Assembly: GCF_030160835.1 (NCBI RefSeq)
Contig: NZ_BSPC01000096.1
Coordinates: forward strand, 1-64,000
Length of the DNA stretch: 64,000 bases
Direction: 5' to 3'
DNA from: Labrys miyagiensis
GTDB taxonomy: Bacteria > Pseudomonadota > Alphaproteobacteria > Rhizobiales > Labraceae
A program made the translations under genes and the position numbers. Below the pieces are notes generated by a model. That model searched no databases. It worked only from the letters and a program-made list of their open reading frames with translations, and was not told the DNA's origin. Below, piece after piece: positions 35,964 through 45,354 of this stretch (the first letter of the stretch is position 1; every line of letters starts with the position of its first letter).

Positions 35964-36964
35964 CAGATGAAGCCCTTCTGCCAGTTGAGGAGACGGTCCC
36001 GCACCACGAAGAGCAGCTTGACGATACCGGCGCAGATCAGCGCCATGATCAGCAGCGTCGCATAGACATTGGCATAGCCGGAATAGGCGGTCTGGAACTG
36101 GATGTACCAGCCCAGGCCATATTTGGCGCCGAGCATCTCCGCCACCACCAGCACCGCGAAGGAATAATAGAGCCCCATGAACAGGCCCACGAAGACGTGC
36201 GGGAGAGAAGCGGGGATGGCGACCTTGCGGATGAGGTACCAGTTGCTGGCGCCGAAGATGCGACTGACATCGTAATAGGCCCGGTTGACCGAGGCCACGC
36301 CCGAGGCCGTGAGGATGGCCACGGGAATGCCGGAGGCGAGCGCCACGATGAACACGCTGGCATCGAAGGTGGTGGGGAAGAAGTAGAAGGTGCAGGGGAT
36401 CCACGCCGTCGCCGGCACCGGCCCGATGAGCTTCAGGAGCGGCATGCCCCAATAGCTCACGCGCTTCGACCAGCCGAGCGCGATGCCGCCGGCATAGCCC
36501 ACCACGATGCCCGACAGGAAGCCGAGCGACCACAGGCGCAGCGTATAGGCGATGCAGATCAGCAGGCGCTGGCTTTCGACGACATAGACGTTCAGCAAGC
36601 CGTGCGGCGGCGAAAAGAAGGGTTTGGGCAGCCAGCCGGTTTTCGCCGTGGTCAGCTCCCACAGCGCCAGCCAGATGCCGATCGCCAGGAACCAGGGGCC
36701 GTAATGCAGCAGCGTCTGGCTGAAACGGCCAAGCCGGTGCACGCTGAGGGACAGGATCAGGAACAGCACGGCCCCGGCACCGGTGATGGCGGCGAAGAGG
36801 CCGGCGCTGCCCCAGGGCACCACGTCGGGCAGGCCGACCGTGATGACGGCGGTCGCGGCCCAGGCGAGGGCCGCGAGCAGCCCGTGCTTCCACACATGAC
36901 CCCAGAGACCCTGCAGGGCCGAAGAGGGCGAACTGGCCTCCAGGGCACGAATGGTATCGCTCAT
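35963..36964 (-). CDS. Sulfonate-type ABC transporter permease (SsuC-like, long N-terminus)
   Basis: A 333-residue permease. The C-terminal 250 residues are a standard SsuC/TauC permease with the coupling stretch SRIFGASNWYLIRKVAIPASLPHVFVG. The N-terminal 80 residues add two extra hydrophobic segments not found in E. coli SsuC (263 residues). The gene follows the binding-protein gene by ten bases. The extra segment is shared by some transporters of this class with Tat-exported binding proteins, but its role is unknown. Confidence 0.88.
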   Translation of the reverse strand: MSDTIRALEASSPSSALQGLWGHVWKHGLLAALAWAATAVITVGLPDVVPWGSAGLFAAITGAGAVLFLILSLSVHRLGRFSQTLLHYGPWFLAIGIWLALWELTTAKTGWLPKPFFSPPHGLLNVYVVESQRLLICIAYTLRLWSLGFLSGIVVGYAGGIALGWSKRVSYWGMPLLKLIGPVPATAWIPCTFYFFPTTFDASVFIVALASGIPVAILTASGVASVNRAYYDVSRIFGASNWYLIRKVAIPASLPHVFVGLFMGLYYSFAVLVVAEMLGAKYGLGWYIQFQTAYSGYANVYATLLIMALICAGIVKLLFVVRDRLLNWQKGFI

Positions 36965-36974
36965 CGTTCCGGTC

Positions 36975-37994
36975 TCAGGCGAGCAGGTTGACCGTGATCC
37001 GTTCGGCGAATTCCTTCGGATCGGTGGAGGGATCGAGAACCTTGACCAGCTTCAGATCTTCGGAGGTGATACGGATCTGGTCGACCAGCGCCTGGCCGAT
37101 CGGATGGTTGTGGTAGACGAGCTTGCCGAGAATCTCGGTGAGGTCCTCCTTGCTGAGGCCGGCGGGCTTGAGGTTGTCGTAATACCACTGTGCCACCTCG
37201 TCGGGGTGGTTGGCGGTGTATTCATGCACCTCGATATTCGCTTCGGCGAGGCGCCGCAGCGCGTCCTTGTTGGCCTGGAGGAAGGGGCCGTTGGCGCCGA
37301 GTACGCAGCAGGTGTGGTTCTCGAAGACGCCGGTCTGGGTGTCGGCGATCTTGGTGAAATTGTACTTCTTCTCGATCGACCAGGCCCAGGGATCGAGATG
37401 GGCGGCAAGATCGGCCTCGCCCCGGTTGACCACATCGCCTACCAGCTCAAAGGGCACCGCCTTCCAGGTCACGTCGGCTTCCGGGTCGATGCCGGATTTG
37501 GCGAGCGTCACCTGGAACGCCACCTGCGGCGGGGCGCCGATGCCATAGGTCGCGATGGTCTTGCCCTTCACGCCGGCAAGATCGGTGATGCCCGAGGCCT
37601 TGGAGGCGAGCAGGCGCTGGCAGCCGCCATGCGAGCCAACGAAGAGCTTGACGTCGAAGCCTTGTTCCAAGGGCTTCAGCCAGTCGCCGATCAGGCCGGC
37701 GCCGGCATCCGCCTTGTTGGTGGCCAGCGCCTGGATCAGGGTCTGGCCGCTGGCGCCCTGGTAAAACAGCTCCACGTCGAGATTGTGCTTGGCATAGATG
37801 CCCTTGGCGACGCCGAAGCCGAGGGGAGAGTGGCAGGCGGCGACTTCCGTCCAGGCCAGCCGGATCTTGGGGGCGGGAGCGGCGAGGGCGGGGGAGAAGA
37901 TACGGCCGCTCACGGCACCGAGCGAGGCGAGGGCGCCGGTGGCGCCGGCGAGCTGGAGGATCTTGCGGCGATTGGGAGATGATGGCTGGGACAT
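36975..37994 (-). CDS. ABC transporter substrate-binding protein, sulfonate/nitrate class, Tat-exported
   Basis: A 339-residue protein of the NMT1/SsuA-like family. A clear twin-arginine leader (NRRKILQLAGATGALASLGAVSG) precedes the mature fold with IRLAWTEVAACHSPLGFGVAKGIYAKHNLDVELF and HLDPWAWSIEKKYN. The family also serves nitrate, aliphatic sulfonates and thiamine precursors; operon context favours sulfonates. The start at 37994 is chosen; a longer frame runs into a repeat. Co-transcribed with the SsuC- and SsuB-like genes downstream. Confidence 0.87.
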   Translation of the reverse strand: MSQPSSPNRRKILQLAGATGALASLGAVSGRIFSPALAAPAPKIRLAWTEVAACHSPLGFGVAKGIYAKHNLDVELFYQGASGQTLIQALATNKADAGAGLIGDWLKPLEQGFDVKLFVGSHGGCQRLLASKASGITDLAGVKGKTIATYGIGAPPQVAFQVTLAKSGIDPEADVTWKAVPFELVGDVVNRGEADLAAHLDPWAWSIEKKYNFTKIADTQTGVFENHTCCVLGANGPFLQANKDALRRLAEANIEVHEYTANHPDEVAQWYYDNLKPAGLSKEDLTEILGKLVYHNHPIGQALVDQIRITSEDLKLVKVLDPSTDPKEFAERITVNLLA

Positions 37995-38057
37995 GGCGTG
38001 GGTTCCGGGAGGAAAACGGCTTTGGCGACAAACACATACAGGGTGGAGTAAGACGCG

Positions 38058-38235
38058 GGCCCTCCCCACGAAGCTGTGGAGGTCGCGCACACAAATTGTG
38101 CGCGCCGGGGGTGGGGTGTGGGCGGAGTGGGGTGCCGCATGAGTTGAGGCCCTGCAATGCCGTCGAGCCTTACTCCGCCCACACCCCCTCCGACCCGACT
38201 TCGTCGGGCCACCTCCCCCAGCTTCGTGGGGGAGG
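38058..38235. repeat. Compound inverted-repeat element upstream of the SsuA-like gene
   Basis: Complementary GC-rich arms (around 38058-38130 and 38170-38235) with internal hairpins such as GCGCACA/TGTGCGC (38085-38103) and a CCCGAC/GTCGGG pair near 38195-38207. It lies between metZ (ending at 38247) and the binding-protein gene, both on the minus strand. Non-coding. Confidence 0.7.
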
Positions 38236-38246
38236 CTCGTCGCGCC

Positions 38247-39566
38247 CTATGCGGCCTCCCTCAACTCGTCCTCCGCCGCCGCCAGCGCCTGCGTGATATC
38301 CGCGATGATGTCGTCGGGATGCTCGATGCCGATCGAGAGGCGCACATAGCCGGGCGTGACGCCGGTCGCGAGCTGCTCCTCAGCACTGAGCTGCTGATGC
38401 GTCGTCGAGGCCGGATGGATGGCGAGGGAGCGGGCATCGCCGATATTGGCGACATGGTAGAGCAGCTTCAGCGCGTCGATGAAGCGCTTGCCGGCCTCGA
38501 TGCCGCCCTTGAGCTCGAAGCCGACCAGGCCGCCATAGCCACCCTTGAGATAGGTCTCTGCCCGGCGGCGGTTCTCGTCCGACTGCAGGCCGGGGAAGAT
38601 GACATGGCTGACGGAGGGGTGCTTGGAAAGCACCTCCGCCACCTTGATGGCATTCTCGTTGTGCTGGCGCAGGCGCAGCGGCAGGGTTTCGAGGCCCTGC
38701 AGGAGCTGGAAGGCATTGAAGGGCGACAGCGCCGCGCCGACATCGCGCAGCAGCTTCACGCGCACCCGAAGGATATAGGCAATCGGTCCGAGCGGCTTGG
38801 CCGCCTCGGTCCAGATGGCGCCGTGATAGGCCTCGTCCGGCTGCGTCAGCAGGGGGAAGCGTTCGGCATGCTCCTCCCAGGGGAAGTTGCCGCCATCGAC
38901 GATGAGGCCACCGATCGAGGTGCCGTGGCCGCCGATATATTTGGTGGCGGAATAGACCACCACGGCGGCGCCATGTTCCAGCGGGCGAGCGATCAGTGGC
39001 GCCGCCGTGTTGTCGACGATGAGGGGAATGCCGAGTGAGCGCCCGATGTCGGCGATCTCACGGATCGGCAGCACATGCAGCTTGGGGTTCGGCAGGGTCT
39101 CGGCGTAATAGGCGCGGGTCTTGTCGTCGCTGGCGCGGCGGAAATTCTCGGGATCGGCCGGGTCGACGAAACGGACCTCGACGCCGAACTGCTTGAGCGT
39201 GTTGGCGAAGAGCGTCCAGGTGCCGCCATAGAGATCGGTGGAAGAGACGATGTTGTCGCCGGGCTGGGTGAGGTTGAGGATCGAATAGGCCGAAGCCGTC
39301 TGGCCAGACGCGACCGCGAGGGCCGCGACGCCGCCCTCGATGGCGGCGATGCGCTGCTCCAGCGCGTCCGTGGTTGGGTTCTGCACGCGGGTATAGATGT
39401 TGCCGAGCTCTTCGAGCGCGAAGAGGCGCGCAGCGTGGCCGGTATCCTGGAACTGGTAGGAGGTGGTCTGGTAGATCGGCACCGCCACGGCGCCGGTGGC
39501 AGGGTCGGCGCGGTAGGTGCCGCCGTGGAGGGCGAGGGTCTCGAAATGCCGTGAATCGGTGGTCAT
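38247..39566 (-). CDS. O-acetylhomoserine (thiol)-lyase / sulfhydrylase
   Basis: PLP enzyme that makes homocysteine from O-acetylhomoserine and sulfide (MetY/CysD type), 439 residues. Family features: [64 protein letters not shown] with the PLP lysine in SATKY, and a long C-terminal domain. The ATG at 39566 ([14 protein letters not shown]) is chosen; a frame to 40.25 kb is a shadow of the oxygenase. It lies 23 bases after the oxygenase and shares its sulfur-box promoter. Confidence 0.94.
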   Translation of the reverse strand: MTTDSRHFETLALHGGTYRADPATGAVAVPIYQTTSYQFQDTGHAARLFALEELGNIYTRVQNPTTDALEQRIAAIEGGVAALAVASGQTASAYSILNLTQPGDNIVSSTDLYGGTWTLFANTLKQFGVEVRFVDPADPENFRRASDDKTRAYYAETLPNPKLHVLPIREIADIGRSLGIPLIVDNTAAPLIARPLEHGAAVVVYSATKYIGGHGTSIGGLIVDGGNFPWEEHAERFPLLTQPDEAYHGAIWTEAAKPLGPIAYILRVRVKLLRDVGAALSPFNAFQLLQGLETLPLRLRQHNENAIKVAEVLSKHPSVSHVIFPGLQSDENRRRAETYLKGGYGGLVGFELKGGIEAGKRFIDALKLLYHVANIGDARSLAIHPASTTHQQLSAEEQLATGVTPGYVRLSIGIEHPDDIIADITQALAAAEDELREAA

Positions 39567-39589
39567 GGGAGAGCTCCAGGCAAGAAGGA

Positions 39590-40663
39590 TCAGTAGGCGG
39601 AAGCGGGCGAGGCCGGCTTGGACACGTCGACGAGATCGGGATGGTGGCGGCGCGCCACGTCGGGGTGGGAGCGCAGGCGGCTCTTGAGGTAGTTGCGGCC
39701 GACCTCGCGGAAGAGCGGATTGAGCGGATCCTGCGTCAGGCCGCGCGCGCCAGCGGCAAGGTCGGGCGAGAGCTTGAGCAGCGGCACCTCGGCGGCAAGA
39801 TGGGCGCCGAGGAAGAAGGGCACCGAGAGCCGGTCGGTGCCCACCGGCGGTGAGACGACGCGGTGGACATTGGCGCGCAGATAGCCATTGGACGCGAGTT
39901 CGAGGATTTCGCCGATATTGACCACGAAGGTGCCGGGAATGGGCGGGGCGTCGATCCAGCCGCGCTCGCCCTCGACCTGCAGGCCGCCCTGCACATCCTG
40001 CAGCAACAAGGTGAGGAAGCCCGAATCCTTGTGTGCGCCGACGCCCTGATCGCCCTCGCTCTTTTCGCGGCCGGGATAGCGCACGATCTTGAGGAGCTGG
40101 TTCGGCTCCGGGGTGTAGATCGGCTCGAAGATCTCGGCCTTCTGCCCGAGGGCCTGAGCGAAAGCCTGGAGGACGCGGATGCCGAGCTGGGTGATCTCCT
40201 GCTGATAGCGCAGGATGGTGAGCTGCAGCTCCGGCAGCGCCGCCGGCCACTGGTTCGGACCCTGCAGGCGTGTCCAGGCCGGCGCCGAGGGATCGACGGG
40301 GCGGGCGCGCTTCTCCGCGCCGATATCGACCTGCTCGCGCCAGTCCGGCTTGCCGCGAGTGTGCTCGAAGCCGGCGCGGTTGTAGCCGCGGAAATGGGGC
40401 GACTTCACCATCTCGATGGCAAGCTTGTCTTCCTCCGGCAGATCGAAGAAGCGGCGGGACAGGCGCAGCACTTCGTCGATCAGCGTCTGCGGGATGCCGT
40501 GGCCGGTGAGGTAGAAGAAGCCCGGCCCGCGTGCCGCCTCGCGCAGATCCTTCAGGAAGGTGATGCGCGCAGCATCACCCTGGTCGAAGCGACGGAAGTC
40601 GAGAATCGGCAGGGTCTCCGGAGGGAGCGTCGCGGCTTGGCGGGTTGTGGCTTGGGTCGTCAT
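39590..40663 (-). CDS. 2-oxoglutarate/Fe(II)-dependent oxygenase, isopenicillin N synthase-like
   Basis: A 357-residue non-heme iron oxygenase. It has the DIOX_N domain (about 15-130; [17 protein letters not shown]) and the 2OG-Fe(II) core with HKD ([11 protein letters not shown]) as the first two iron ligands, the distal histidine in ANVHRVVSP and the 2OG-binding RLSVPFF. It is not a TauD-type dioxygenase. Its place ahead of a sulfhydrylase and behind a sulfur-box suggests organosulfur oxidation, releasing sulfite or activating a sulfur compound, but the substrate is unknown. Confidence 0.88.
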   Translation of the reverse strand: MTTQATTRQAATLPPETLPILDFRRFDQGDAARITFLKDLREAARGPGFFYLTGHGIPQTLIDEVLRLSRRFFDLPEEDKLAIEMVKSPHFRGYNRAGFEHTRGKPDWREQVDIGAEKRARPVDPSAPAWTRLQGPNQWPAALPELQLTILRYQQEITQLGIRVLQAFAQALGQKAEIFEPIYTPEPNQLLKIVRYPGREKSEGDQGVGAHKDSGFLTLLLQDVQGGLQVEGERGWIDAPPIPGTFVVNIGEILELASNGYLRANVHRVVSPPVGTDRLSVPFFLGAHLAAEVPLLKLSPDLAAGARGLTQDPLNPLFREVGRNYLKSRLRSHPDVARRHHPDLVDVSKPASPASAY

Positions 40664-40720
40664 GGCATTCCATCGTCCGGCTGAAGCGAGGCCTCAAAAT
40701 CGAGCATGGCGACTCTTATA

Positions 40721-40741
40721 AGTCAACTGATTTTATAGACT
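40721..40741 (-). promoter_or_regulatory. Sulfur-box site B, oxygenase-sulfhydrylase promoter
   Basis: On the plus strand AGTCAA, nine bases CTGATTTTA, TAGACT; five of six hexamer positions are complementary. It lies 58 bases before the oxygenase start. A second site (40870) serves the divergent ssu operon. Confidence 0.6.
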
Positions 40742-40869
40742 ATATGGATTTAACCTTCGGGCTTTGAAAAAATGCGCGCCAGGGCAACGAGATAGGAGCG
40801 AATTCGGATTCGATCGGAGAAGCCCTTCGCACCGCATGTCAGGAGCAAATCCTGGAATGGCGCATTAAA

Positions 40870-40890
40870 TGTTGACTAAATCTATCAACT
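40870..40890 (+). promoter_or_regulatory. Sulfur-box site C, ssuACB promoter
   Basis: TGTTGA, nine bases CTAAATCTA, TCAACT; the inner GTTGA/TCAAC pair is perfect. It lies 40 bases before the chosen ssuA start, where it would overlap promoter elements. Confidence 0.6.
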
Positions 40891-40929
40891 AATAGGATCA
40901 TGAGGCAAATTGCCCTCAAGGATCAGCCT

Positions 40930-41886
40930 ATGACCTCGCTTTGGACCCGACGTTTCTTCCTCGCCGCCGCCTCCGCCTTGCCGATGGCCGTCACGCTCGG
41001 CCCGGCTCGCGCCGACACCAAGGTGGTGCGGGTGGGCTATCAAAAATACGGCACCTTCCTTCTGCTCAAGGCGCGCGGCAATCTGGAGAAGAAGCTGGAG
41101 CCGCTCGGCTTTAGCGTGACCTGGACCGAGTTCCCCGGAGGTCCGCAGCTCCTCGAAGCCCTCAATGTCGGCGCGCTCGATTTCGGCATCACCGGCGAGG
41201 CGCCGCCGATCTTCGCCCAAGCCGCCGGCGCTCCCCTCGTCTATGTTGGCAATGAGCCGGCCGCGCCGCTGAGCGAGGCGATCCTGGTTCCCAAGGACAG
41301 CCCGCTCAAATCCGTCGGCGAGCTGAAGGGCAAGAAGGTCGGCCTCAACAAGGGCTCCAACGTCCACTATTTGCTGGTGAAGGCGCTGGAGAAGGCGGGC
41401 CTCGCCTATGCCGATGTCGAGCCCGTCTTCCTGCCGCCGTCCGATGCCCGTGCCGCCTTCGAGCATGGCGATATCGACGCCTGGGCGATCTGGGATCCGT
41501 TCCAGGCGGCAGCCGAGGTGGCGATCGAGGCGCGCCAGCTCACCAATGGCGAGGGCATCGTCTCCAACCGCCAGTTCTATCTCGGCGAGAAGGGTTTCAC
41601 CGAAGCCAATCCGGCTGCCGTGGATGCCATCCTCGCTGCCATCAACGAGATCGACGTCTGGGCCAAGGACAATGTCGAGCAAGCCGCCAATGAGCTCGCG
41701 CCCGCCGTCGGCATTCCCGCGCCTGTGCTGAAGCTGGCGCTAGGTCGCCAGGCCTGGAACGTGCAGCCGATCACGGCCGAGACCGTCGCCGCCCAACAGC
41801 AGATTGCCGACACCTTCCACAAGCTCGGCCTGATCCCCAAGCCCATCAAGATTGCCGATGCACTGCGCCCCGGCGCGGCGCTGTAG
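40930..41886 (+). CDS. ssuA: Aliphatic sulfonate ABC transporter substrate-binding protein
   Basis: Periplasmic binding protein for aliphatic sulfonates. The ATG at 40930 has AAGGA seven bases upstream; the ATG at 40900 follows its site by only two or three bases. The 318-residue product has a Tat-type leader ([23 protein letters not shown]), then [40 protein letters not shown] and [17 protein letters not shown], all SsuA hallmarks. First gene of ssuACB; a sulfur-box precedes it. Confidence 0.93.
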   Translation: MTSLWTRRFFLAAASALPMAVTLGPARADTKVVRVGYQKYGTFLLLKARGNLEKKLEPLGFSVTWTEFPGGPQLLEALNVGALDFGITGEAPPIFAQAAGAPLVYVGNEPAAPLSEAILVPKDSPLKSVGELKGKKVGLNKGSNVHYLLVKALEKAGLAYADVEPVFLPPSDARAAFEHGDIDAWAIWDPFQAAAEVAIEARQLTNGEGIVSNRQFYLGEKGFTEANPAAVDAILAAINEIDVWAKDNVEQAANELAPAVGIPAPVLKLALGRQAWNVQPITAETVAAQQQIADTFHKLGLIPKPIKIADALRPGAAL

Positions 41887-41898
41887 GGGGAGGGGGTG

Positions 41899-42699
41899 AT
41901 GGCGCAGCACGGTCTCGGCCGCATCTCGCAACGCCTGATTCCCTGGGCGCTGCCGGTGCTGATCCTGGCGGGCTGGGAGATCGCGGCGGATGTTGGCTGG
42001 CTGCAGGCGCGCGTGCTCTCGGCGCCGAGCGCGGTGGCGCTCGCCTTCTGGCAGACTCTGCAGGACGGCACGCTCCTCCACAATGTCGCCGTCAGCAGCG
42101 GGCGAGCCCTGCAAGGTCTCGCCATCGGCGGCCTTCTCGGCTTCGCCCTCGGCGTGATCAATGGCGTCTGGCGCCCGGCCGAGCTGGCGCTCGACTCCAC
42201 CCTGCAGATGCTGCGCAACGTGCCGCATCTGGCCATCATCCCGCTGGTGATCCTGTGGTTCGGCATTGGCGAAAGCGCCAAGATCTTCCTGGTGGCGCTG
42301 GGCGTGCTTTTTCCCGTCTACATCAACACCTATCACGGCATCCGTACCATCGACCCCCAGCTTCTCGAAATGGCGCGGGTCTATGGCCTCGGCCCGCTGG
42401 CGCGCTTCTGGCGCGTGATCCTGCCGGGGGCGCTGCCCTCCATCTTCGTGGGACTGCGCTACGGCCTCGGCATCATGTGGCTGACCCTGATCGTGGCCGA
42501 GACCATCTCGGCTTCCTCCGGCATCGGCTACATGACGATGAATGCCCGCGAATTCCTGCAGACGGATGTGATCCTGCTCGGCGTGATCATCTATGCCGTG
42601 CTCGGCAAGCTCTCGGACATCGTGGTGAAATTCTTCGAGCAGGCCGCGCTGCAATGGCATCCCTCCTATGTGCAGCCGCGCCGGGAGGTTCTGGCATGA
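41899..42699 (+). CDS. ssuC: Aliphatic sulfonate ABC transporter permease
   Basis: A 266-residue permease, same length as E. coli SsuC, with about six membrane helices and the coupling stretch [34 protein letters not shown]. The ATG at 41899 is used rather than the preceding GTG at 41896 because of the AGGGGG site just upstream. It overlaps ssuB by ATGA. Confidence 0.94.
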   Translation: MAQHGLGRISQRLIPWALPVLILAGWEIAADVGWLQARVLSAPSAVALAFWQTLQDGTLLHNVAVSSGRALQGLAIGGLLGFALGVINGVWRPAELALDSTLQMLRNVPHLAIIPLVILWFGIGESAKIFLVALGVLFPVYINTYHGIRTIDPQLLEMARVYGLGPLARFWRVILPGALPSIFVGLRYGLGIMWLTLIVAETISASSGIGYMTMNAREFLQTDVILLGVIIYAVLGKLSDIVVKFFEQAALQWHPSYVQPRREVLA

Positions 42700-43502
42700 G
42701 CAACGCCATGCATATCGTCGAAGACGCCTATTTCGAGCCGGAGCTGGCACGCCATGCCCTGCCACTGCGGGAGGAAAGGGAGCCGACGCGGCCCCGCGGC
42801 CTTGCTATCGATCTCGACGCCGCTTCGAAGGCGTTCGACCATCGCCTCGTGCTGGACCGGCTCAGCCTCTCTATCGCGCCGGGCGAATTCATCGCCGTGG
42901 TCGGGCGTTCGGGTGGCGGCAAGTCGACCCTGCTGCGACTGGTGGCCGGGCTCGAACAGCCGACCGCCGGCGAGGTCGCCATCGGGGGCAAAGTGGGCCG
43001 CGACGCCCATGCCAAGGCGCGGCTGATGTTCCAGGACGCCCGCCTGTTGCCCTGGCAGCGCGTGATCGGCAATGTCGGCATCGCCCGCGGGCCGAACTGG
43101 CGCAGCCTGGCCCAAGCGGCGCTCGACGAGGTCGGCCTCGGCGACCGGGCCGGGGATTGGCCGAGCGTGCTCTCGGGCGGCCAGAAGCAGCGTGTTGCCC
43201 TGGCACGCGCTTTGGTGAGCCGGCCGGAGATCCTGCTGCTGGACGAACCCTTCGGCGCCCTCGATGCCATGACGCGCCTTGAGATGCATGGCCTCCTCTC
43301 CCGCATCTGGCGCGAGCACGGCTTCACCGCGATCCTGATCACGCACGATGTCGCCGAGGCCGTGGCGCTCGCTGATCGCGTGATCGTGCTGCGCGACGGG
43401 GCGGTAGCGCTGGACCTGCCCATCGACCTGCCGCGCCCTCGGCGGGAGGGCGACGAGAGGGCGGCGTCGAAGATTGCGAGTCGCATTTTGGCTTATGTGT
43501 GA
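42696..43502 (+). CDS. ssuB: Aliphatic sulfonate ABC transporter ATP-binding protein
   Basis: A 268-residue ATPase: Walker [11 protein letters not shown]-loop [13 protein letters not shown], signature LSGGQKQR, Walker B ILLLDEP and THDVAEA, typical of SsuB. It starts within the ssuC stop codon; a longer frame from 42255 runs through ssuC and is a shadow. It completes the ssuACB operon; ssuD and a flavin reductase lie further along the same strand. Confidence 0.94.
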   Translation: MSNAMHIVEDAYFEPELARHALPLREEREPTRPRGLAIDLDAASKAFDHRLVLDRLSLSIAPGEFIAVVGRSGGGKSTLLRLVAGLEQPTAGEVAIGGKVGRDAHAKARLMFQDARLLPWQRVIGNVGIARGPNWRSLAQAALDEVGLGDRAGDWPSVLSGGQKQRVALARALVSRPEILLLDEPFGALDAMTRLEMHGLLSRIWREHGFTAILITHDVAEAVALADRVIVLRDGAVALDLPIDLPRPRREGDERAASKIASRILAYV

Positions 43503-43911
43503 GGGGCGACCGCGCCTTCTCCGCTTTGCGGCTGTCGAATTCATACATCTCGGCCTGAGAAGAATAGACGCAAGTTATTCGGCTGAGCGAGATAAGACGG
43601 TTAAGGATAGAACGCGCCGTCGAAGTGCCCTCGTCCTTTTCTCAACCCGACTTCTCTCGCCCGACCGTCGGCTCTTTCGCGATTTTGAGCCAAGCCTTTC
43701 AGATTCCTCGATTCAAACAGTTGACTAATTTTATAGACTATATATTTTCAATCCATCGGCTCGCTAGCGAGTCGGTCGCGGGCATTTGAGCGAGCAGCTT
43801 GCGCCGCGTCATCAAACGCTAAAGCGCCACGGCTGATGTCGTGGGCTCCCAGACAGGATATGACCCATGATCGCGATCGGTGTGACCAAGGCAAAGAGAT
43901 CTCCAGAGAGA
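43503..43911. other. Intergenic region: degenerate repeat, promoter and leader
   Basis: 43503-43700 holds no credible ORF but shows degenerate traces (43604-43640) of the repeat arm seen at 47.95 kb. From 43700 the DNA becomes AT-rich and carries sulfur-box D, then a leader reaching the CCC ORF at 43912. Confidence 0.55.
43719..43739 (+). promoter_or_regulatory. Sulfur-box site D, metNIQ promoter
   Basis: AGTTGA, nine bases CTAATTTTA, TAGACT, followed by TATATATT. It is one of the closest matches to the motif consensus and lies about 170 bases before the CCC leader ORF. Confidence 0.6.
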
Positions 43912-43947
43912 ATGCAAGGCGAGATGTGTAGCGGCTGTTGCTGCTGA
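43912..43947 (+). CDS. Polycysteine leader peptide of the metNIQ operon (MQGEMCSGCCC)
   Basis: An 11-codon ORF ending Cys-Cys-Cys-TGA; an internal ATG at 43924 would give MCSGCCC. The last four codons (TGT TGC TGC TGA) are identical to those of the tauA leader. AGAGATC (43895-43901) pairs with GATCTCT (43945-43951), enclosing the ORF. A further hairpin follows before the next gene. Two such ORFs in front of two sulfur transporters in one window make chance unlikely; a role as cysteine-responsive attenuator is inferred. Confidence 0.55.
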   Translation: MQGEMCSGCCC

Positions 43948-43983
43948 TCTCTCCTGAACCCGTTTCCTCTTCGTCTTGTGGAG

Positions 43984-43999
43984 CGCCACGTTTGTGGCG
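43984..43999 (+). promoter_or_regulatory. Hairpin overlapping the ribosome-binding site of the 81-residue protein
   Basis: CGCCAC (43984-43989) pairs with GTGGCG (43994-43999) around a GTTT loop. The only plausible ribosome-binding site for the ATG at 44009, GGCGG (43996-44000), is in the 3' arm, so the hairpin would block initiation unless opened. Confidence 0.45.
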
Positions 44000-44008
44000 G
44001 CTGAACTC

Positions 44009-44254
44009 ATGTCTCTTTCGTCCCAATCCGAATCCCAATTCCGTTCCGAATCCTACATCATCGAAATCTCCGGCGCGGCCGTCGGCATTGTCGTACGCCA
44101 GGCTGAGGCGCGGCGCTTCGCCTTCCACGCCGCCAGCCGACGCTTCAACCGCTACAACGGCATGACGTTCTCCGGCCCGCGCGACGCCGAGCGTTTCATC
44201 TCCGGTCAAGTGGCGCGGCGGCTGCATGCCCTCCTCGAGGAGTTGGTCGCGTGA
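44009..44254 (+). CDS. Small protein of unknown function before metN
   Basis: An 81-residue soluble protein, basic, with no signal or membrane segment. Recognisable parts are SYIIEISGAAVGIVVRQAEARRFAFHAASRRFNRYNGMTF and RDAERFISGQVARRLHAL. I do not recognise a characterised family. Its stop overlaps the metN start (GTGA), so it is coupled to the methionine transporter. It may be a small regulator or adaptor of the transporter; that is a guess. Codon use is like its neighbours, supporting a real gene. Confidence 0.6.
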   Translation: MSLSSQSESQFRSESYIIEISGAAVGIVVRQAEARRFAFHAASRRFNRYNGMTFSGPRDAERFISGQVARRLHALLEELVA

Positions 44255-45354
44255 ACGCGCCAGTGAGACTGGAAAGCCTGGGCCAGCTGGGAGGGCCTGT
44301 GACGGCCGAGCCGATCGTGCGTTTCGAGCGTGTCTCGCGCTCCTTCGCCGCCCGTAGGGGCAATGCTGCCGTCTATGCCCTCGACGATCTCAGCCTGGAG
44401 ATTCCGCGCGGCGAGATCTTCGGCGTGATCGGGCGCAGCGGCGCCGGCAAGTCGACGCTGATCCGCCTGATCAACGGGCTGGAGCGACCCAGCAATGGCC
44501 GCATCATCGTCGATGGCGTCGAGATCGATGCCCTCAGCGAACGCGAGCTGCGCCCGGTGCGCCGCTCCATCGGCATGATCTTCCAGCACTTCAACCTGCT
44601 CTCCTCCCGCACCGTGTTCGACAATGTCGCGCTGCCGCTGGAGGTCGCGGGCGTGCGGGCCGCGGAGATCAAGGCGCGGGTCGAGCCGCTGCTCGATCTC
44701 GTCGGCCTTGCAGACAAGCGCAATCGCTATCCCTCCGAGCTCTCCGGCGGTCAGAAGCAGCGCGTCGGCATCGCCCGTGCTCTCGCGACCAATCCGAAGA
44801 TCCTGCTCGGCGACGAGGTGACCTCGGCCCTCGATCCCGAGACCACCGGCCAGATCCTGGCCTTGCTCGCCGATATCAACCGGCACTTGGATGTCACGAT
44901 CATCCTGATCACCCACGAGATTCCGGTGATCAAGGAGATCTGCCACCGGGTCGCGGTGTTAGAAGCCGGCAAGCTGATCGAGACCGGCCGTGCCTTCGAC
45001 GTGCTGACGAAGCCTCGCCATCCCACCACCTCGAATTTCGTGCGCAACGTTACCGGCGTGGAACTGCCGGCCGATCTCGCCCGGCGGCTGCGGCCGGAGC
45101 CCGCGCCCGGTCACCAGGCGGTGCTGCGCATCACCTTCACCGGCTCGCATGCGACCGCGCCGGTGATCAGCCGCCTGACCAGCATTCTCGGCATCGACGT
45201 CAACATCCTGGCGGGGCGCATCGATTCCATCGGCGGCGAGCCGTTCGGGGCGCTGCTGGTCTCGGTGCCCGGCGAGGAGGTGACGCGCCTCGCCACCATC
45301 TCGGCGCTGGCGGCGCTGCAGCTCAAGGGCGAGGTGATCGGCTATGTCGCCTGA
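44251..45354 (+). CDS. metN: Methionine ABC transporter ATP-binding protein
   Basis: A 367-residue ATPase: Walker A GRSGAGKST, Q-loop MIFQHFNLLSSRTV, signature LSGGQKQR, Walker B KILLGDEVTSALDP, then the C-terminal NIL domain (about 285-365; HQAVLRITFTGSHATAPVISRL), which in MetN binds methionine and inhibits transport. It starts with GTG at 44251, overlapping the upstream small gene. D-methionine, methionine sulfoxide or other sulfur compounds are also possible ligands of this family. Confidence 0.93.
   Translation: MNAPVRLESLGQLGGPVTAEPIVRFERVSRSFAARRGNAAVYALDDLSLEIPRGEIFGVIGRSGAGKSTLIRLINGLERPSNGRIIVDGVEIDALSERELRPVRRSIGMIFQHFNLLSSRTVFDNVALPLEVAGVRAAEIKARVEPLLDLVGLADKRNRYPSELSGGQKQRVGIARALATNPKILLGDEVTSALDPETTGQILALLADINRHLDVTIILITHEIPVIKEICHRVAVLEAGKLIETGRAFDVLTKPRHPTTSNFVRNVTGVELPADLARRLRPEPAPGHQAVLRITFTGSHATAPVISRLTSILGIDVNILAGRIDSIGGEPFGALLVSVPGEEVTRLATISALAALQLKGEVIGYVA

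Noticed and set aside
39590-40663. TauD taurine dioxygenase
   Set aside because: It is a 2OG/Fe(II) oxygenase of the isopenicillin N synthase type with a DIOX_N domain, not the TauD/TfdA fold family.
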